Positions 17,113 to 26,637 are shown, numbered from the stretch's first letter. The stretch is DNA of 62,263 nt from an uncultured Lysobacteraceae bacterium (GCA_937897645.1 CALCNV010000126.1:1-62263); one strand, 5' to 3'. Made by a program: numbers and translations. Notes: generated by a model not told the origin, from the sequence alone.

Positions 17113-18288
17113 ATGCCCAGCCTGACTGCCTTTCCAGACCCTGACCTGCAACTTGGCTACCGCGCCGAGGCGAGTGATCGCCCCACGCGCATACGCGTGG
17201 ACCTGGACGCCTTGGCCCACAACCTGGACGTCTTGCAGCGGCATGCCGGCGCGCCGGTGATGGGCATCGTCAAGGCCAATGCCTATGGGCATGGGCTGGT
17301 GCCGGTGTCGCGGCACCTGGAAGCGCAGGGTATCGCGCAACTGGGCGTGGCCTTTGTCGAAGAAGGCATCGCCCTGCGCCGCGCTGGCGTGAAGGTTCCG
17401 ATCCTGGTGCTGGGCGGCATCCATGCGCCGCAGGTGGCGCATTTCATCGCCCATGACCTGGAGGTCACGGTGTCTTCCGTCGACAAACTCCGCCAGGTGG
17501 AGCAGGCGGCGGAGTCGATGGGCCGCAAGGCCATCATCCACCTGAAAATCGACACCGGCATGGAACGCATCGGCGTGCACAGCGAGAATGCCGCGCCTTT
17601 CATCGAGGCTGCGGTCGCGTCGCACGGGTGCAAGGTGAAGGGTATCTACTCGCACCTGGCCTGTGCCGACGATCCGGCTTCGCCGATGACCGTCGAGCAG
17701 TTGCAGCGCTTCCTTGCCGCGTGTTCGCACTTCGACCGCATCGGCGCGCCCATGCCCGTGCGGCACCTGGCCAATTCCGGTGGCGTACTGCATTTCCCCG
17801 ATACCTGCCTGGACATGGTGCGTCCCGGCATCGCCCTGTACGGCGTGCTGCCGGATCCGGCGTCGCAGGCCACGCTGGCGCTGCAACCTGCACTCTCGCT
17901 GGTCTCCAGCGTGGTCTATTTCAAGGTGGTCAAGGCAGGGCGCACGGTGAGCTACGGCGCGACCTGGACGGCAGCGCACGACACGCGGGTCATCACCCTG
18001 CCGATCGGCTACGGCGACGGCTATCCACGGTCACTGTCGTCGCGTGGTGAAGTACTGGTGCGTGGCCAGCGCCACCCGATCATCGGTCGCATCTGCATGG
18101 ACCAGTTCATGGTCGACGTCGGCCCCGGCGGCAGTGCCTACAACGGTGACGAGGTCGTGCTGATCGGGCGCCAGGGCGATGCCTTGATCAGTTGCGAAGC
18201 CGTGGCGCAGGCCGCCGGCACCATTCCCTATGAAATCCTGACCGGCCTCAATGAGCGCATCCCGCGCGAGTACGTCCGTAGTCGCTGA
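17113..18288 (+). CDS. alr: Alanine racemase
   Basis: PLP enzyme interconverting L- and D-alanine for peptidoglycan. The PLP lysine is Lys54 in VKANAYGHG; the second catalytic Tyr lies in RTVSYGATW. Also visible are HLKIDTGMERIGV and GRICMDQFMVDVG. The 391-residue reading includes ~25 residues before the usual start of the family (IRVDLDALAHNL), so translation may begin later, but no better ATG is available. It lies just after dnaB, an arrangement common in xanthomonads. A TACAAT hexamer sits 13 bp before the start. Confidence 0.95.
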   Translation: MPSLTAFPDPDLQLGYRAEASDRPTRIRVDLDALAHNLDVLQRHAGAPVMGIVKANAYGHGLVPVSRHLEAQGIAQLGVAFVEEGIALRRAGVKVPILVLGGIHAPQVAHFIAHDLEVTVSSVDKLRQVEQAAESMGRKAIIHLKIDTGMERIGVHSENAAPFIEAAVASHGCKVKGIYSHLACADDPASPMTVEQLQRFLAACSHFDRIGAPMPVRHLANSGGVLHFPDTCLDMVRPGIALYGVLPDPASQATLALQPALSLVSSVVYFKVVKAGRTVSYGATWTAAHDTRVITLPIGYGDGYPRSLSSRGEVLVRGQRHPIIGRICMDQFMVDVGPGGSAYNGDEVVLIGRQGDALISCEAVAQAAGTIPYEILTGLNERIPREYVRSR

Positions 18289-18368
18289 GCATGGCCACGT
18301 GCACGGCATCACGCGGCCTTGCATCGGGCGACGGCACCATGGATGCAAAAGGCAGCGAGGTTTGATGG

Positions 18369-19790
18369 ATGTCGAATGCAATCGTCTGGTTCCGCAATGA
18401 CCTGAGGCTGGCGGACAACCCGGCCCTGCAGGCCGCGCTGGAGGGTGGCTTCACGCCTGTCCCCGTGTATATCCATGCGCCGGAAGAAGAGGGTGACTGG
18501 ACACCCGGTGCAGCCTCCAACACCTGGCGGCATCATTCCCTGCAGCAACTTGATGCAAGCCTGCGCGCACGCGGATCACGCTTGCTGCTGCGCACTGGCC
18601 CGAGCAGGCAGGCGTTGCTGGACCTGATCCGGGAAACCTCCGCCGAAGCCGTGTTCTGGAACCGCAAGTACGAGCCTGCCACCCAGCCGCGCGATGCCGA
18701 TATCAAGCAGGCCTTGAAGGCGAACGGCCTGCAGGTCGAAAGCTTCAATGGCGCGTTGCTGTTCGAGCCGTGGACGCTGGCCACGCAGCAGGGTGGGCCG
18801 TACAAGGTGTTCACCCCGTTCTGGCGCAACGCGCTGAGCCAGTGGCGCATGCCGGCGCTGTTGGAAGCGCCGGCGTCGATGCCGCCGGTTCCGGCCGGAC
18901 TGGCCAGCCAAGCGCTCGATGCATTCAAGCTCCTGCCACGGCTGGGCTGGGAAACAGGCTTCTGGGAACATTGGCAGCCCGGTGAAGCCGGCGCACACGA
19001 AGCGCTTGAAGTCTTCATCGACGGCGCCTTGCGTGGTTACCACAGCGACCGCGACCGGCCTGATCGAGTAGGGACTTCATTGCTTTCGCCGCACCTGCAT
19101 TTCGGCGAGATCGCGCCGTGGCGCATCTGCGCCGAACTGGAGCAGTCGCGCACTGCAGCGAATGACAGCGACATGGACGCCTACATCCGTGAACTGGGCT
19201 GGCGTGAATTCGCGTACCACCTCTTGCACCACTTCCCGCATACCACCCAACACAACCTCAATCCACGTTTCGAACATTTCGATTGGGCCAAGGCCAATGA
19301 TGTGCAATTGCATGCATGGCAGCGCGGCAGGACCGGCGTGCCCATCGTGGACGCGGGCATGCGCGAGCTGTGGGCCACCGGCACCATGCACAACCGCGTA
19401 CGAATGATCGTGGCCAGTTGGCTGACCAAGCACATGCGCCAGCACTGGTTGCACGGCGCGCGCTGGTTCTGGGACACGCTGCTGGACGCCGACCTGGCCA
19501 GCAACACGCTGGGCTGGCAGTGGGTGGCAGGCACCGGTGCGGATGCCGCGCCGTATTTCCGCGTGTTCAACCCGGTCACGCAGGCGCAGAAATTCGATCC
19601 GGATGCCGCGTACATCACGCGCTGGGTGCCAGAGCTTGCCGGCTTGCCACTGCCCGCACGCTTCGCCCCTTGGCTGCATGCCGACCTGGCGAGGCGGCTC
19701 GCGCCCACATACCCCGCCAAGCCGATGATCGACCTGGCTGCCGGACGCGATGCCGCACTGGATGCCTACAAGCGCAGCGCGCCGGATTGA
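18369..19790 (+). CDS. phrB: Deoxyribodipyrimidine photolyase (CPD photolyase)
   Basis: Light-dependent repair of cyclobutane pyrimidine dimers. The protein has 473 residues: an N-terminal antenna domain (AIVWFRNDLRLADNPAL) and a C-terminal FAD domain with ELGWREFAYHLLHHFP, GRTGVPIVDAGMRELWATG, HNRVRMIVASWLTKH, LDADLASNTLGWQWVAG and RVFNPVTQAQKFDP. The tryptophans of the electron-transfer chain are retained in these blocks. It fits class I CPD photolyase rather than a cryptochrome. Confidence 0.95.
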   Translation: MSNAIVWFRNDLRLADNPALQAALEGGFTPVPVYIHAPEEEGDWTPGAASNTWRHHSLQQLDASLRARGSRLLLRTGPSRQALLDLIRETSAEAVFWNRKYEPATQPRDADIKQALKANGLQVESFNGALLFEPWTLATQQGGPYKVFTPFWRNALSQWRMPALLEAPASMPPVPAGLASQALDAFKLLPRLGWETGFWEHWQPGEAGAHEALEVFIDGALRGYHSDRDRPDRVGTSLLSPHLHFGEIAPWRICAELEQSRTAANDSDMDAYIRELGWREFAYHLLHHFPHTTQHNLNPRFEHFDWAKANDVQLHAWQRGRTGVPIVDAGMRELWATGTMHNRVRMIVASWLTKHMRQHWLHGARWFWDTLLDADLASNTLGWQWVAGTGADAAPYFRVFNPVTQAQKFDPDAAYITRWVPELAGLPLPARFAPWLHADLARRLAPTYPAKPMIDLAAGRDAALDAYKRSAPD

Positions 19791-19859
19791 TGCTGCACTC
19801 GATGTGCGTTGACCCCTTCGCTGCCGCGTGCTTCACTCGCAGCGGGAGAGGAGAACACG

Positions 19860-21329
19860 ATGGCAACGACCAAGGCGCCGCGCAAGCCGCGCAGGGAACC
19901 CATGTCGCGGGTGGATACGGCATGGTTGCGGATGGAGCGCCCCACCAACCCGATGATGATCACCGGCGTGCTGATGTTCGACGAGCCGATGACGCTCGAC
20001 AAGCTCAAGCAGGTGGTGAAGAAACGTTTCCTGGCGTATCCGCGCTTCCTGCAGAAGGCAGTCGACACGCCCGCGGGCGCCTCATGGCTGGAAGACGAGA
20101 ACTTCGACCTGGATTGGCACGTGCGCATTTCCGCCCTGCCGGGACGCAGTGACAGGAAGTCGGAGAAAAAGGCATTCGAGCGCTTCGTCAGCCAACTGGC
20201 GTCATCGCCGCTGGACAAGTCGAAGCCGCTCTGGCAATTCCACCTGGTCGAGAAATACGGCGGCGGTTCCGCCGTGGTCACCCGCATCCACCACAGCTAT
20301 GCCGATGGCATTGCGCTGGTGCAGGTGCTGCTGTCGCTGACCGACACCACCCGCACGCCGGACAGGAGCAGCAAGCTGGGTGAGGCGTGGTTGAAGCAGG
20401 ACGGCGCCCAGGTCGTGCGCCGCGTGGGCGCCGTCGACCGCTACATGAAGATGGGCAGCAAGGTGCTGGGCAAGAGCATGGAGATGTACCGCGACCCCAC
20501 CCTGGCCACCATGCTGGCGAAGGAGGGCGGCGAGATCGGCCGCGAACTGTTGGCGGCGCTGGCGCTGTCCGACGACCCACCGACCATGCTGCGCGGCAAG
20601 CTTGGCGTGAGCAAGCGCGTGGCCTGGGCGGAGCCACTCGACCTGGACGAAGTGAAAGCGGTCGGTCGCGCCTGCGACTGCACGGTCAATGACGTGCTGA
20701 TGGCCGCCGCCGCTGGTGCCCTGCGTGGCTACATGATGGAACGCGGCGAGTGCCTGGAAGGCGTGACCCTGCGCGCCACCGTGCCGGTCAATCTGCGTCC
20801 GCTGGAGCATGCCAAGAAGCTGGGCAACCACTTCGGTCTGGTGTTCCTGGAGCTACCAGTCGGCGAAGACAATCCGATCCGACGCCTTGAACGCGTCGCC
20901 CAATGCATGAATGACCTGAAGAATTCACGCCAAGCCATTGTTGCATTTGGACTTTTAGCTGCACTTGGCATGGCGCCAGCCGCCGTGCAGGGCGTGGCCC
21001 TGGAGTTGTTCAGCCGCAAGGCCACGGCGGTGGCGACCAATGTCCCCGGGCCGCAGCAGCCGCTGTACCTCGGTGGCTGCCGGATGCGCGAGATGATGTT
21101 CTGGGTGCCGCAAACCGGGTCCATCGGCATCGGCATATCCATCATGAGCTACAACAACCGCGTGCATTTCGGACTGATTGCCGACGCCAAGCTGGTGCCT
21201 GACCCGGATGCCGTAATCCAGCGCTTCGGTCCCGAGTTCGAGAAGTTGCTGTACCTGTCGCTGATGGGCAACTGGGACCACAACCTGGATGCATTGGCCG
21301 CCGAGTCACTGCTGCCAGAGGCAAGCTGA
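19860..21329 (+). CDS. Wax ester synthase / diacylglycerol acyltransferase (WS/DGAT)
   Basis: O-acyltransferase of the WS/DGAT family, making wax esters or triacylglycerol from acyl-CoA. The 489-residue protein begins at ATG 19860 behind GGGAGAGGA (an ATG 51 bp earlier lacks a site). The catalytic HHxxxDG motif is HHSYADG at residues 144-150. The C-terminal DUF1298 region has ATNVPGPQQPLYLGG and SIGIGISIMSYNNRVHFGLIAD. It is alone between phrB and a lipoprotein gene. The physiological product cannot be told from sequence. Confidence 0.9.
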   Translation: MATTKAPRKPRREPMSRVDTAWLRMERPTNPMMITGVLMFDEPMTLDKLKQVVKKRFLAYPRFLQKAVDTPAGASWLEDENFDLDWHVRISALPGRSDRKSEKKAFERFVSQLASSPLDKSKPLWQFHLVEKYGGGSAVVTRIHHSYADGIALVQVLLSLTDTTRTPDRSSKLGEAWLKQDGAQVVRRVGAVDRYMKMGSKVLGKSMEMYRDPTLATMLAKEGGEIGRELLAALALSDDPPTMLRGKLGVSKRVAWAEPLDLDEVKAVGRACDCTVNDVLMAAAAGALRGYMMERGECLEGVTLRATVPVNLRPLEHAKKLGNHFGLVFLELPVGEDNPIRRLERVAQCMNDLKNSRQAIVAFGLLAALGMAPAAVQGVALELFSRKATAVATNVPGPQQPLYLGGCRMREMMFWVPQTGSIGIGISIMSYNNRVHFGLIADAKLVPDPDAVIQRFGPEFEKLLYLSLMGNWDHNLDALAAESLLPEAS

Positions 21330-21440
21330 ACCTGCACGCCTGCCGCTGCTTCATCTTCACCTGACAGACATCGCCCGGTTCGTAAGGTGTCGCGGCTGAA
21401 TGACTTGGCGGAATCTTTCCCTTATGACGAGGAGCTACAC

Positions 21441-22118
21441 ATGAACCAGCACGCACTCAAAGCCACCACGGCTGCCCTGATCGCCACCCTGACCTTGGGC
21501 GGCTGCGCCAGCTACACCGGCCAGACCACTGACCCGAATGACCCCAATCGCACCCGCACCGGCGCGTTGATCGGCGCCGGCATTGGCGCGGTTGCCGGCC
21601 TGTTGAGCGGTGGCGACGCCACCGAACGTCGCCAGCGCGCGCTGGTGGGCGTGGGCATCGGCGGCCTTGCCGGTGGTTCCATCGGCGCCTACCAGGATCG
21701 CCAGGAAGCCGAACTGCGTCGCCAGACCGCCGGCACCGGCATCGAGGTGAGCCGCGACGGCGACGTCATCAAGCTCAACCTGCCGGATGGCGTGACCTTC
21801 GACTTCGGCAAGTACGACCTCAAGCCGCAGTTCTACCCGGCGCTCAACAACGTGGCTTCCACCCTGCAGGAATACAACCAGACCATCGTGGAAGTGACCG
21901 GCCATACCGACAGCGTCGGTAGCGCCGAGTTCAACCAGCGCCTGTCCGAACAGCGCGCCAACACGGTAGGCAACTACCTGATCGGCCAAGGCCTGGTGCG
22001 AGAGCGCTTCGAGATCGTCGGCATGGGCAAGAACTACCCCATCGCCAGCAACGACACCGATGCAGGCCGTGCCCAGAATCGCCGCGTCGAGATCCGCGTG
22101 TTGCCGTTGCGCCAGTAA
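21441..22118 (+). CDS. OmpA-family outer-membrane lipoprotein (YiaD-like)
   Basis: A 225-residue lipoprotein. The start is ATG 21441, 7 bp after GAGGAG; an upstream ATG at 21387 has no such site. The signal peptide ends in the lipobox TLGGC, followed by a glycine-zipper region (IGAGIGAVAGLLSGGDA, residues ~40-80) and a C-terminal OmpA peptidoglycan-binding domain (VEVTGHTDSVGSAEFNQRLSEQRA). It should tether the outer membrane to peptidoglycan. A strong hairpin follows the stop. Confidence 0.9.
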   Translation: MNQHALKATTAALIATLTLGGCASYTGQTTDPNDPNRTRTGALIGAGIGAVAGLLSGGDATERRQRALVGVGIGGLAGGSIGAYQDRQEAELRRQTAGTGIEVSRDGDVIKLNLPDGVTFDFGKYDLKPQFYPALNNVASTLQEYNQTIVEVTGHTDSVGSAEFNQRLSEQRANTVGNYLIGQGLVRERFEIVGMGKNYPIASNDTDAGRAQNRRVEIRVLPLRQ

Positions 22119-22142
22119 CTGGCCAGCGCATCTGCAAGTCCC

Positions 22143-22170
22143 AAGACGGGCCGCGTAAGCGGCCCGTCTT
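22143..22170 (+). terminator. Hairpin terminator after the OmpA-like gene
   Basis: Perfect 12-bp stem (AAGACGGGCCGC with its inverse) and a GTAA loop. The A/T at the stem base could serve either direction; no long U-run follows. Confidence 0.65.
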
Positions 22171-22330
22171 GCGTATGGGGCATGTGCGATGGGGCTTAGG
22201 TCCCATTACCGCGGGCCGCGTTGCTGGCCACAATCCTGCACGTTACAGGCCGCAGACCATGGAGACGGTCAACGCTTCGTATCCTGGAAACCGGAAGCAC
22301 AGCATCGACACTGGCGGGCAATGCATGGCC

Positions 22331-23107
22331 ATGAAGAAAAACGCATCGATCCTGATGGCATTGTTATCACCGGCACTCCTGGCCAGCACGGCCAGCGCCC
22401 AGGATGCCGGGCAAAAGTCCGTCGACAATGGCACCGACCCCAGCAAGCTGCTGACCGTGGCGGAAGCCAAGTACGAATACCTCGATCTGATGGGGGGATT
22501 CGGCACCGGCACCTTGCGACTCAGCTACACCCAGCCCTTTGGCGAGAAGCAGGACTACGCCGTGCGCTTGCGCGTGCCGCTGACCTACGTGGACGTTCTG
22601 GGCAACGACAGCTACGACCTGGGTGATGCCTCCATCGAGGCCACGCATGTGTTCGGGCTGTCCCGGCAGGGCGCCTTCGTGGCGAAAGGCGAACTGGTCT
22701 TCGACACGGCCGGACGCCCGGAGCTGGGCACGGGCCAGAACGTGTTCAAGGGCACCTTCATCTACGCCAGGTTCCTGAAGGGCGGCAGCATCTTCGCGCC
22801 AGCCATCGTGCAGAGCAACAGCCTGTGGGGTAATGACGACCGCGCGGAAGTGAACTTCACCACTTTCGATTTCTACTACGTGCCAAAGATGAAGGACCCT
22901 CGCAACCTCGTCACCTTCGATCCGTCACTCAATTTCGACTGGGAAAACCACAAACGTTTCGCCGGCCTCGCGGTTTCCTTTGGCCGCGTGCTGGGCCCGC
23001 AACTGGGTGGGAATGGCATCGTGTTCGTGAAGCCTTCGCTGTTCGCCGGCAGCGAGCGATCCGGTGACTGGGGCATGGAAGTTGGCTACAAGGTCATCGG
23101 GTTTTGA
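22331..23107 (+). CDS. Outer-membrane protein of unknown function
   Basis: A 258-residue exported protein from ATG 22331 (MKKNASILMALLSPALLASTASA, a signal peptide cut before QDAG). ATGs at 22325 and 22169 are also in frame, but the longer version buries the signal peptide. The mature part alternates polar and hydrophobic residues in beta-strand fashion (TLRLSYTQPFG, YAVRLRVPLTYV, GAFVAKGELVF) and ends MEVGYKVIGF with a terminal Phe, the usual last residue of outer-membrane beta-barrels. I do not recognise the family or its ligand. Confidence 0.7.
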   Translation: MKKNASILMALLSPALLASTASAQDAGQKSVDNGTDPSKLLTVAEAKYEYLDLMGGFGTGTLRLSYTQPFGEKQDYAVRLRVPLTYVDVLGNDSYDLGDASIEATHVFGLSRQGAFVAKGELVFDTAGRPELGTGQNVFKGTFIYARFLKGGSIFAPAIVQSNSLWGNDDRAEVNFTTFDFYYVPKMKDPRNLVTFDPSLNFDWENHKRFAGLAVSFGRVLGPQLGGNGIVFVKPSLFAGSERSGDWGMEVGYKVIGF

Positions 23108-23261
23108 GCGCGCCGGGAATACAGGCCAACTGCTGAGAATCCCGGGCGCCTGCGGGTCGATATGCGCTGCCCATCGATTCCAGGCGCGCGCTCACGCTTG
23201 ATGCCGCGCTTCCAGAACGGAATGCCCGGCCTGTAATCGATGGGCCATGCGTCACGCGCCA

Positions 23262-23585
23262 ATGCAGGGTCCTGGTCAGCTTCCAGGCTGACATGCGAAG
23301 TCGCGCCGACGTTGTCGCCACATGCGTCCGCCATGTGGCTCGGACGATCGTCCTGCAAATCGCCAGCCCAAGGTCGATGCCGTCCGCCTTGGTGGTGACG
23401 AAGAAATTGAATATCCGCTCCAGGTCATCCGCAGGGATGCCATTGCCGGTATCCGGGGCCGTGATCTCCATTTCGCCGTTGTCATGCGCCAGCGTTCGCA
23501 GCACCAGAAGTCGCGGTTGCGTGTTGGACTCCATGGCATCACCGCTGTAGATGATCCGGTTCAACATCACCCGACAGGGCGCTGT
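23262..23585 (-). pseudogene. Frameshifted remnant of a histidine-kinase ATPase domain
   Basis: The minus strand encodes the C-terminal end of a sensor kinase in three successive frames. The first frame gives MLNRIIYSGDAM (degenerate N box), ITAPDTGNGIP (G1 box), LERIFNFFVTTKADG and LGLAICRTIV. A frame change near 23340 leads to EPHGGRMW, and a second to NVGATSHVSLEAD, the expected end of such domains. The H box and any sensor domain are absent. This is chromosomal debris just outside the ssrA-linked island; the long open frame over it is not a real gene. Confidence 0.7.
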
Positions 23586-23633
23586 CGCTGCCGGAGGAAA
23601 GCGTAGGGGAGCGAGCTCGTTTCGGGCGCACAT

Positions 23634-23666
23634 AAAAAAACGGGCCGCTTTCGCGACCCGTTTTTT
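23634..23666 (-). terminator. Strong bidirectional terminator, possibly the displaced original ssrA terminator
   Basis: Seven A, a GC stem (CGGGCCGC / GCGACCCG with TTTC loop) and six T. On the minus strand it directly follows a decayed copy of the ssrA 3' end (23672-23696), exactly where the native ssrA terminator would be after an island integrated into ssrA. Confidence 0.75.
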
Positions 23667-23671
23667 CACTT

Positions 23672-23696
23672 GGATGGTGATGGCGTCTATCGAATC
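23672..23696 (-). other. Candidate attachment-site remnant (decayed ssrA 3' end)
   Basis: Read on the minus strand, this 25-mer matches the last 25 nt of ssrA (29649-29673) at about 18 positions, including TTCGAT, CGCCATC and CCA. It is followed by a terminator. It would be the far att site of the integrated element at 23672-29648. Confidence 0.5.
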
Positions 23697-23699
23697 ACG

Positions 23700-23905
23700 C
23701 CCGGAAACGTAGCAACTGCGCGGGATTTCAATTTCGAGTGTTGCGAGTTACCGTCAAAGTTACCGTCATGCGTTGGCCGCTTGCCTACTTAGAAAGCAGA
23801 TCATTTAACCCGCACGCTTCGCGCGCGCGCGATGTGTCGGGGTTGGCTACCGGACTTTCCGCCTCGCGCGTACGCGCGCGATGGGGGCGGGTTCGCATTC
23901 GCAGT
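23700..23905. other. Gene-free left end of the island with repeated motifs
   Basis: Holds two direct copies of GTTACCGTCA (23748-23757 and 23760-23769), which resemble motifs at the integrase end. Two alternating CG tracts (~23819-23832 and ~23866-23881), each followed by GATG, are also present. No convincing gene is seen; reading frames overlapping the zinc-ribbon gene in other frames look like shadows. Confidence 0.5.
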
Positions 23906-24544
23906 TCAAGCAAACCGATGCTCGCCACACTCACGCGCTGCAAATGGATAGCGGATCGGCTCACCACGCCGGTAGGCAATGCCCAGCCCGCACGCACCCG
24001 CGCCGCCAGGTGGATTGATTGCGTCGGGTAGGAAGTGCCGGCACTCGCCACACTCCACAGGCGGCCGCTTGAACGTGCGCCCAGCGCTCCGGCGGAAACA
24101 CCACGGGCACGCCTTCACCCGTGGCGGGCAGCCTTCCCACAGCCACACCGGGCCGCAGCCCTCACACCTTGCCGCATGCGTGTATTCGGCCGGAACGGTG
24201 CCCGCGTCCATCGTGGCGGATCGGTGCAGCGCCAGGGCATACGCACGCAGCTCGCACGCATCCATCGCGGCCAGCCCATCGGTGCCAGCATCATCACGGG
24301 CTAGCAGGGACTCGGGCAGGGACTCCGCTCGCAACATGCCCAACAGTCGCGCCGCTTGCTGGGCAGGATCGGCGCATAGCCCATCACTTTTTCTCAAAAG
24401 TGCAGCCCCTGCTATTTTCGCTATTCTGCTATTTTCCGGCCTTGCGGCATCCTCATGCCCCCCAAGGAATAGCGGAATAGCAGGAATAGCAGTGGGCACG
24501 CTCTCTGCATTTGATCGCAGCGCATCCAATAGCCTGCCCATCAT
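23906..24544 (-). CDS. Unknown zinc-ribbon-like protein of the island
   Basis: A 212-residue protein I do not recognise. Its second half has eight cysteines in paired form: CEGC and CPWC (residues ~126-148), then CGEC, GACGLG and a final ECGEHRF, consistent with two zinc ribbons. The first half is Ala/Leu-rich and helical. The start ATG 24544 overlaps the primase-helicase stop by 4 bp (ATGA), so it is the last gene of the coupled replication operon. A nucleic-acid-binding accessory role is plausible but not shown. Confidence 0.65.
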   Translation of the reverse strand: MMGRLLDALRSNAESVPTAIPAIPLFLGGHEDAARPENSRIAKIAGAALLRKSDGLCADPAQQAARLLGMLRAESLPESLLARDDAGTDGLAAMDACELRAYALALHRSATMDAGTVPAEYTHAARCEGCGPVWLWEGCPPRVKACPWCFRRSAGRTFKRPPVECGECRHFLPDAINPPGGAGACGLGIAYRRGEPIRYPFAARECGEHRFA

Positions 24545-26637
24545 TCACCCCCAGACGATTGCGGCAGCACGTCCCAGACGTGGCGACGGTGGCGGCCATC
24601 CATCATTGCCCCGCCATCAATCGGCCGTGCCCAGCCGGCGCGCTCCAGTTCGCCCATGGCTTGCCGGAACGTTTCAACTTCGCGGATGCGTGCCGGGCCA
24701 AACTGCAAAGCCATGGTGGAATACACCCGCGCGTGCTGGTTCTCATGCGTCCAGGCCAACAGAGCCTCAGCGTTTCGCACCTCCGGCGACAGCGCCGCAG
24801 TGCCGGCGAGCCTTGCCGCTTCACCCAGGTGCCACAGTGCCAACTCCGCCGCCCGTTCCATTGTGGCCGCATCAATGGCGCGCGCGTCTGCGTTCTCAAA
24901 CAACGTCAGCACACCGGCAATGCGTAGGGCTTGCTCCGGTGTCTTGCTTGCCCATGGCTTTACCGTGGCGAAGCTCCCGCCCGGTGCCATTTGGTTTTCA
25001 ATCGTGTTGTGCAGGACTTCCCAGAGTTGGAACGCTTCCGGCGACAAGGAAAGCAGGGGCGGTGCCAACTCGTTGCGCGCGCCGTGGGCCATCGGCATGG
25101 GCCGCGCCAACAGGTCGGCCGCTCGCGCGCGGTAGCGGATCAATGCCGAATCATCCGCGAGGCTCTCGCTACGGTAGGGGCGGCTTCCCGCAGTTGACTC
25201 CGGCCAGGCCAGCAAACAACGCGCAAGGAAGCCTTGCCCTGCCAGCACGTCATCCGACAGCGCGCGCTCGGCAATGACGGGTTGCCCCATCAGATGCACA
25301 GCCAGGCGCTTGCCGCGAATCTTTACCGGGCCATCACCCGCGCGGATTCGGTCTAGGCTTCCGTCATCCCACAGTTTGCACAACGTGCCAGCCGTGCGGG
25401 TCACGGTTTCCTTGCTCATCCCGTGCCCGCCAAACACTAGCGCCGCTTCATCGGTGAATGCCCCCATGCTGGGCAGGCCAGCGGCCAATAGCTTCGCCAA
25501 TCCCTCGGCGGTGAAATCCGCTGCAATCACGATGGGCCGCAGTGGTGGCGGTGGGGCTGGGCCGATTACCTGCAATGATTCGGCCAATCCCATGCCGCCC
25601 TTTTTCTTGGCGTCCGCTTTAGCTTTATCCCGTCGCGCGTTCCATTCCTCCATTGCGGACTCATGCGCTTGGGCTTCGGCGTCATAGGCGTTGGCCAGTC
25701 CCTTTTCATATTCGCGCGCGGGCCGCATCGCTTCGCTATCCACGGCGCTTTTACGCTCGCCACTTTCGGCCACACTCAGGAACCACAAGCTCAGCGGATG
25801 CACGCGCCCGCCATTGGTCACGTCTGCCAGCCCTTGCACGCTCAGCGATGCCGCAGCGAGTAGGGACGCCCCGCATATCGCATCAGGTGATTGAATCACC
25901 CGCCGCAGGCTTTCGCACGCAGGGGCAAGGATCGGCCCCAGCTCCTTTACCGGGTACGGCTCTGGCGGTGGCACAGGACGGCGTAGCGGCTCCGGTGCGG
26001 TGCCTTCAACCCTGACAGCAGGGTTCGCCACCTCACGCGGCAGGGTCATCACGTCCGCCGCCGTGGCGTTGGGATGATCGGCCAGCCAGTCGACAACATC
26101 GCCGCCCACGGGCAACTGCAATGGATCAATGTCGATCACTTCCACAGTGCCGCCCAGCGCCTGCAATCGTTCGGCAACGCGCGCGGCGTAGTCCGTGCCC
26201 GGCTTGTTGTTGTCCGGCCACAACACGCAATGCCGCCCCTGCATCGGTTGCCAGTCGGCCGCGCTGTCGCTTGTGGCGCTTCCACTGGTCACAGCCACCA
26301 TGCCCAGCCCGTGCAAGACATCGGCGCAGCCTTCACCCTCCACAATCCACACCAGCGCCGCAGGATCGGCCGCCATCAATTGCGGCAAGCGATACAGCGG
26401 TTTTCCTTCGGCGGGCGCTGGCGGCTCGCCCAGGGCGAAGCGCAGGCCGTCCAGGTGCATCGGCTTGATTACCTTGCGGCCGTCGGGATGTTTCAGGCGT
26501 GGGCGGTAGAACAGCGGCACGCCATCCGCATCGGCGTAGCAGTGCAGGGCAACGGGTTGGAAGCCTTCGGCAATCTCACGCCCGAACAACCGGCGCGCGC
26601 CTTCCTGCGCGGTTTCAACCTTCGGCACGGCATTCAT
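24541..26637 (-). CDS. TOPRIM and DUF3987 primase/helicase of the island
   Basis: A 698-residue replication protein starting at ATG 26637 (MNAVPKVETAQEGARRLFG). The frame stays open further upstream but overlaps the CHC2 gene. Residues ~95-200 form a TOPRIM domain (VWIVEGEGCADVLHG with catalytic-type Glu, later LWPDNNKPG). Residues ~260-640 are the DUF3987 ATPase/helicase-like domain, with LWFLSVAESGERKSAVD as Walker A-like segment, GAFTDEAALVFGGHGM and GKRLAVHLMGQP. A CHC2 finger is missing here and encoded by the preceding overlapping gene, so the primase is split. It probably initiates replication of the excised element. Confidence 0.8.
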   Translation of the reverse strand: MNAVPKVETAQEGARRLFGREIAEGFQPVALHCYADADGVPLFYRPRLKHPDGRKVIKPMHLDGLRFALGEPPAPAEGKPLYRLPQLMAADPAALVWIVEGEGCADVLHGLGMVAVTSGSATSDSAADWQPMQGRHCVLWPDNNKPGTDYAARVAERLQALGGTVEVIDIDPLQLPVGGDVVDWLADHPNATAADVMTLPREVANPAVRVEGTAPEPLRRPVPPPEPYPVKELGPILAPACESLRRVIQSPDAICGASLLAAASLSVQGLADVTNGGRVHPLSLWFLSVAESGERKSAVDSEAMRPAREYEKGLANAYDAEAQAHESAMEEWNARRDKAKADAKKKGGMGLAESLQVIGPAPPPPLRPIVIAADFTAEGLAKLLAAGLPSMGAFTDEAALVFGGHGMSKETVTRTAGTLCKLWDDGSLDRIRAGDGPVKIRGKRLAVHLMGQPVIAERALSDDVLAGQGFLARCLLAWPESTAGSRPYRSESLADDSALIRYRARAADLLARPMPMAHGARNELAPPLLSLSPEAFQLWEVLHNTIENQMAPGGSFATVKPWASKTPEQALRIAGVLTLFENADARAIDAATMERAAELALWHLGEAARLAGTAALSPEVRNAEALLAWTHENQHARVYSTMALQFGPARIREVETFRQAMGELERAGWARPIDGGAMMDGRHRRHVWDVLPQSSGGE

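Noticed and set aside
23094..23669. 191-codon frame as an intact signalling protein
   Set aside because: Only the central part resembles a kinase ATPase domain; its continuation lies in two other frames and its start overlaps a terminator, so it is a pseudogene.
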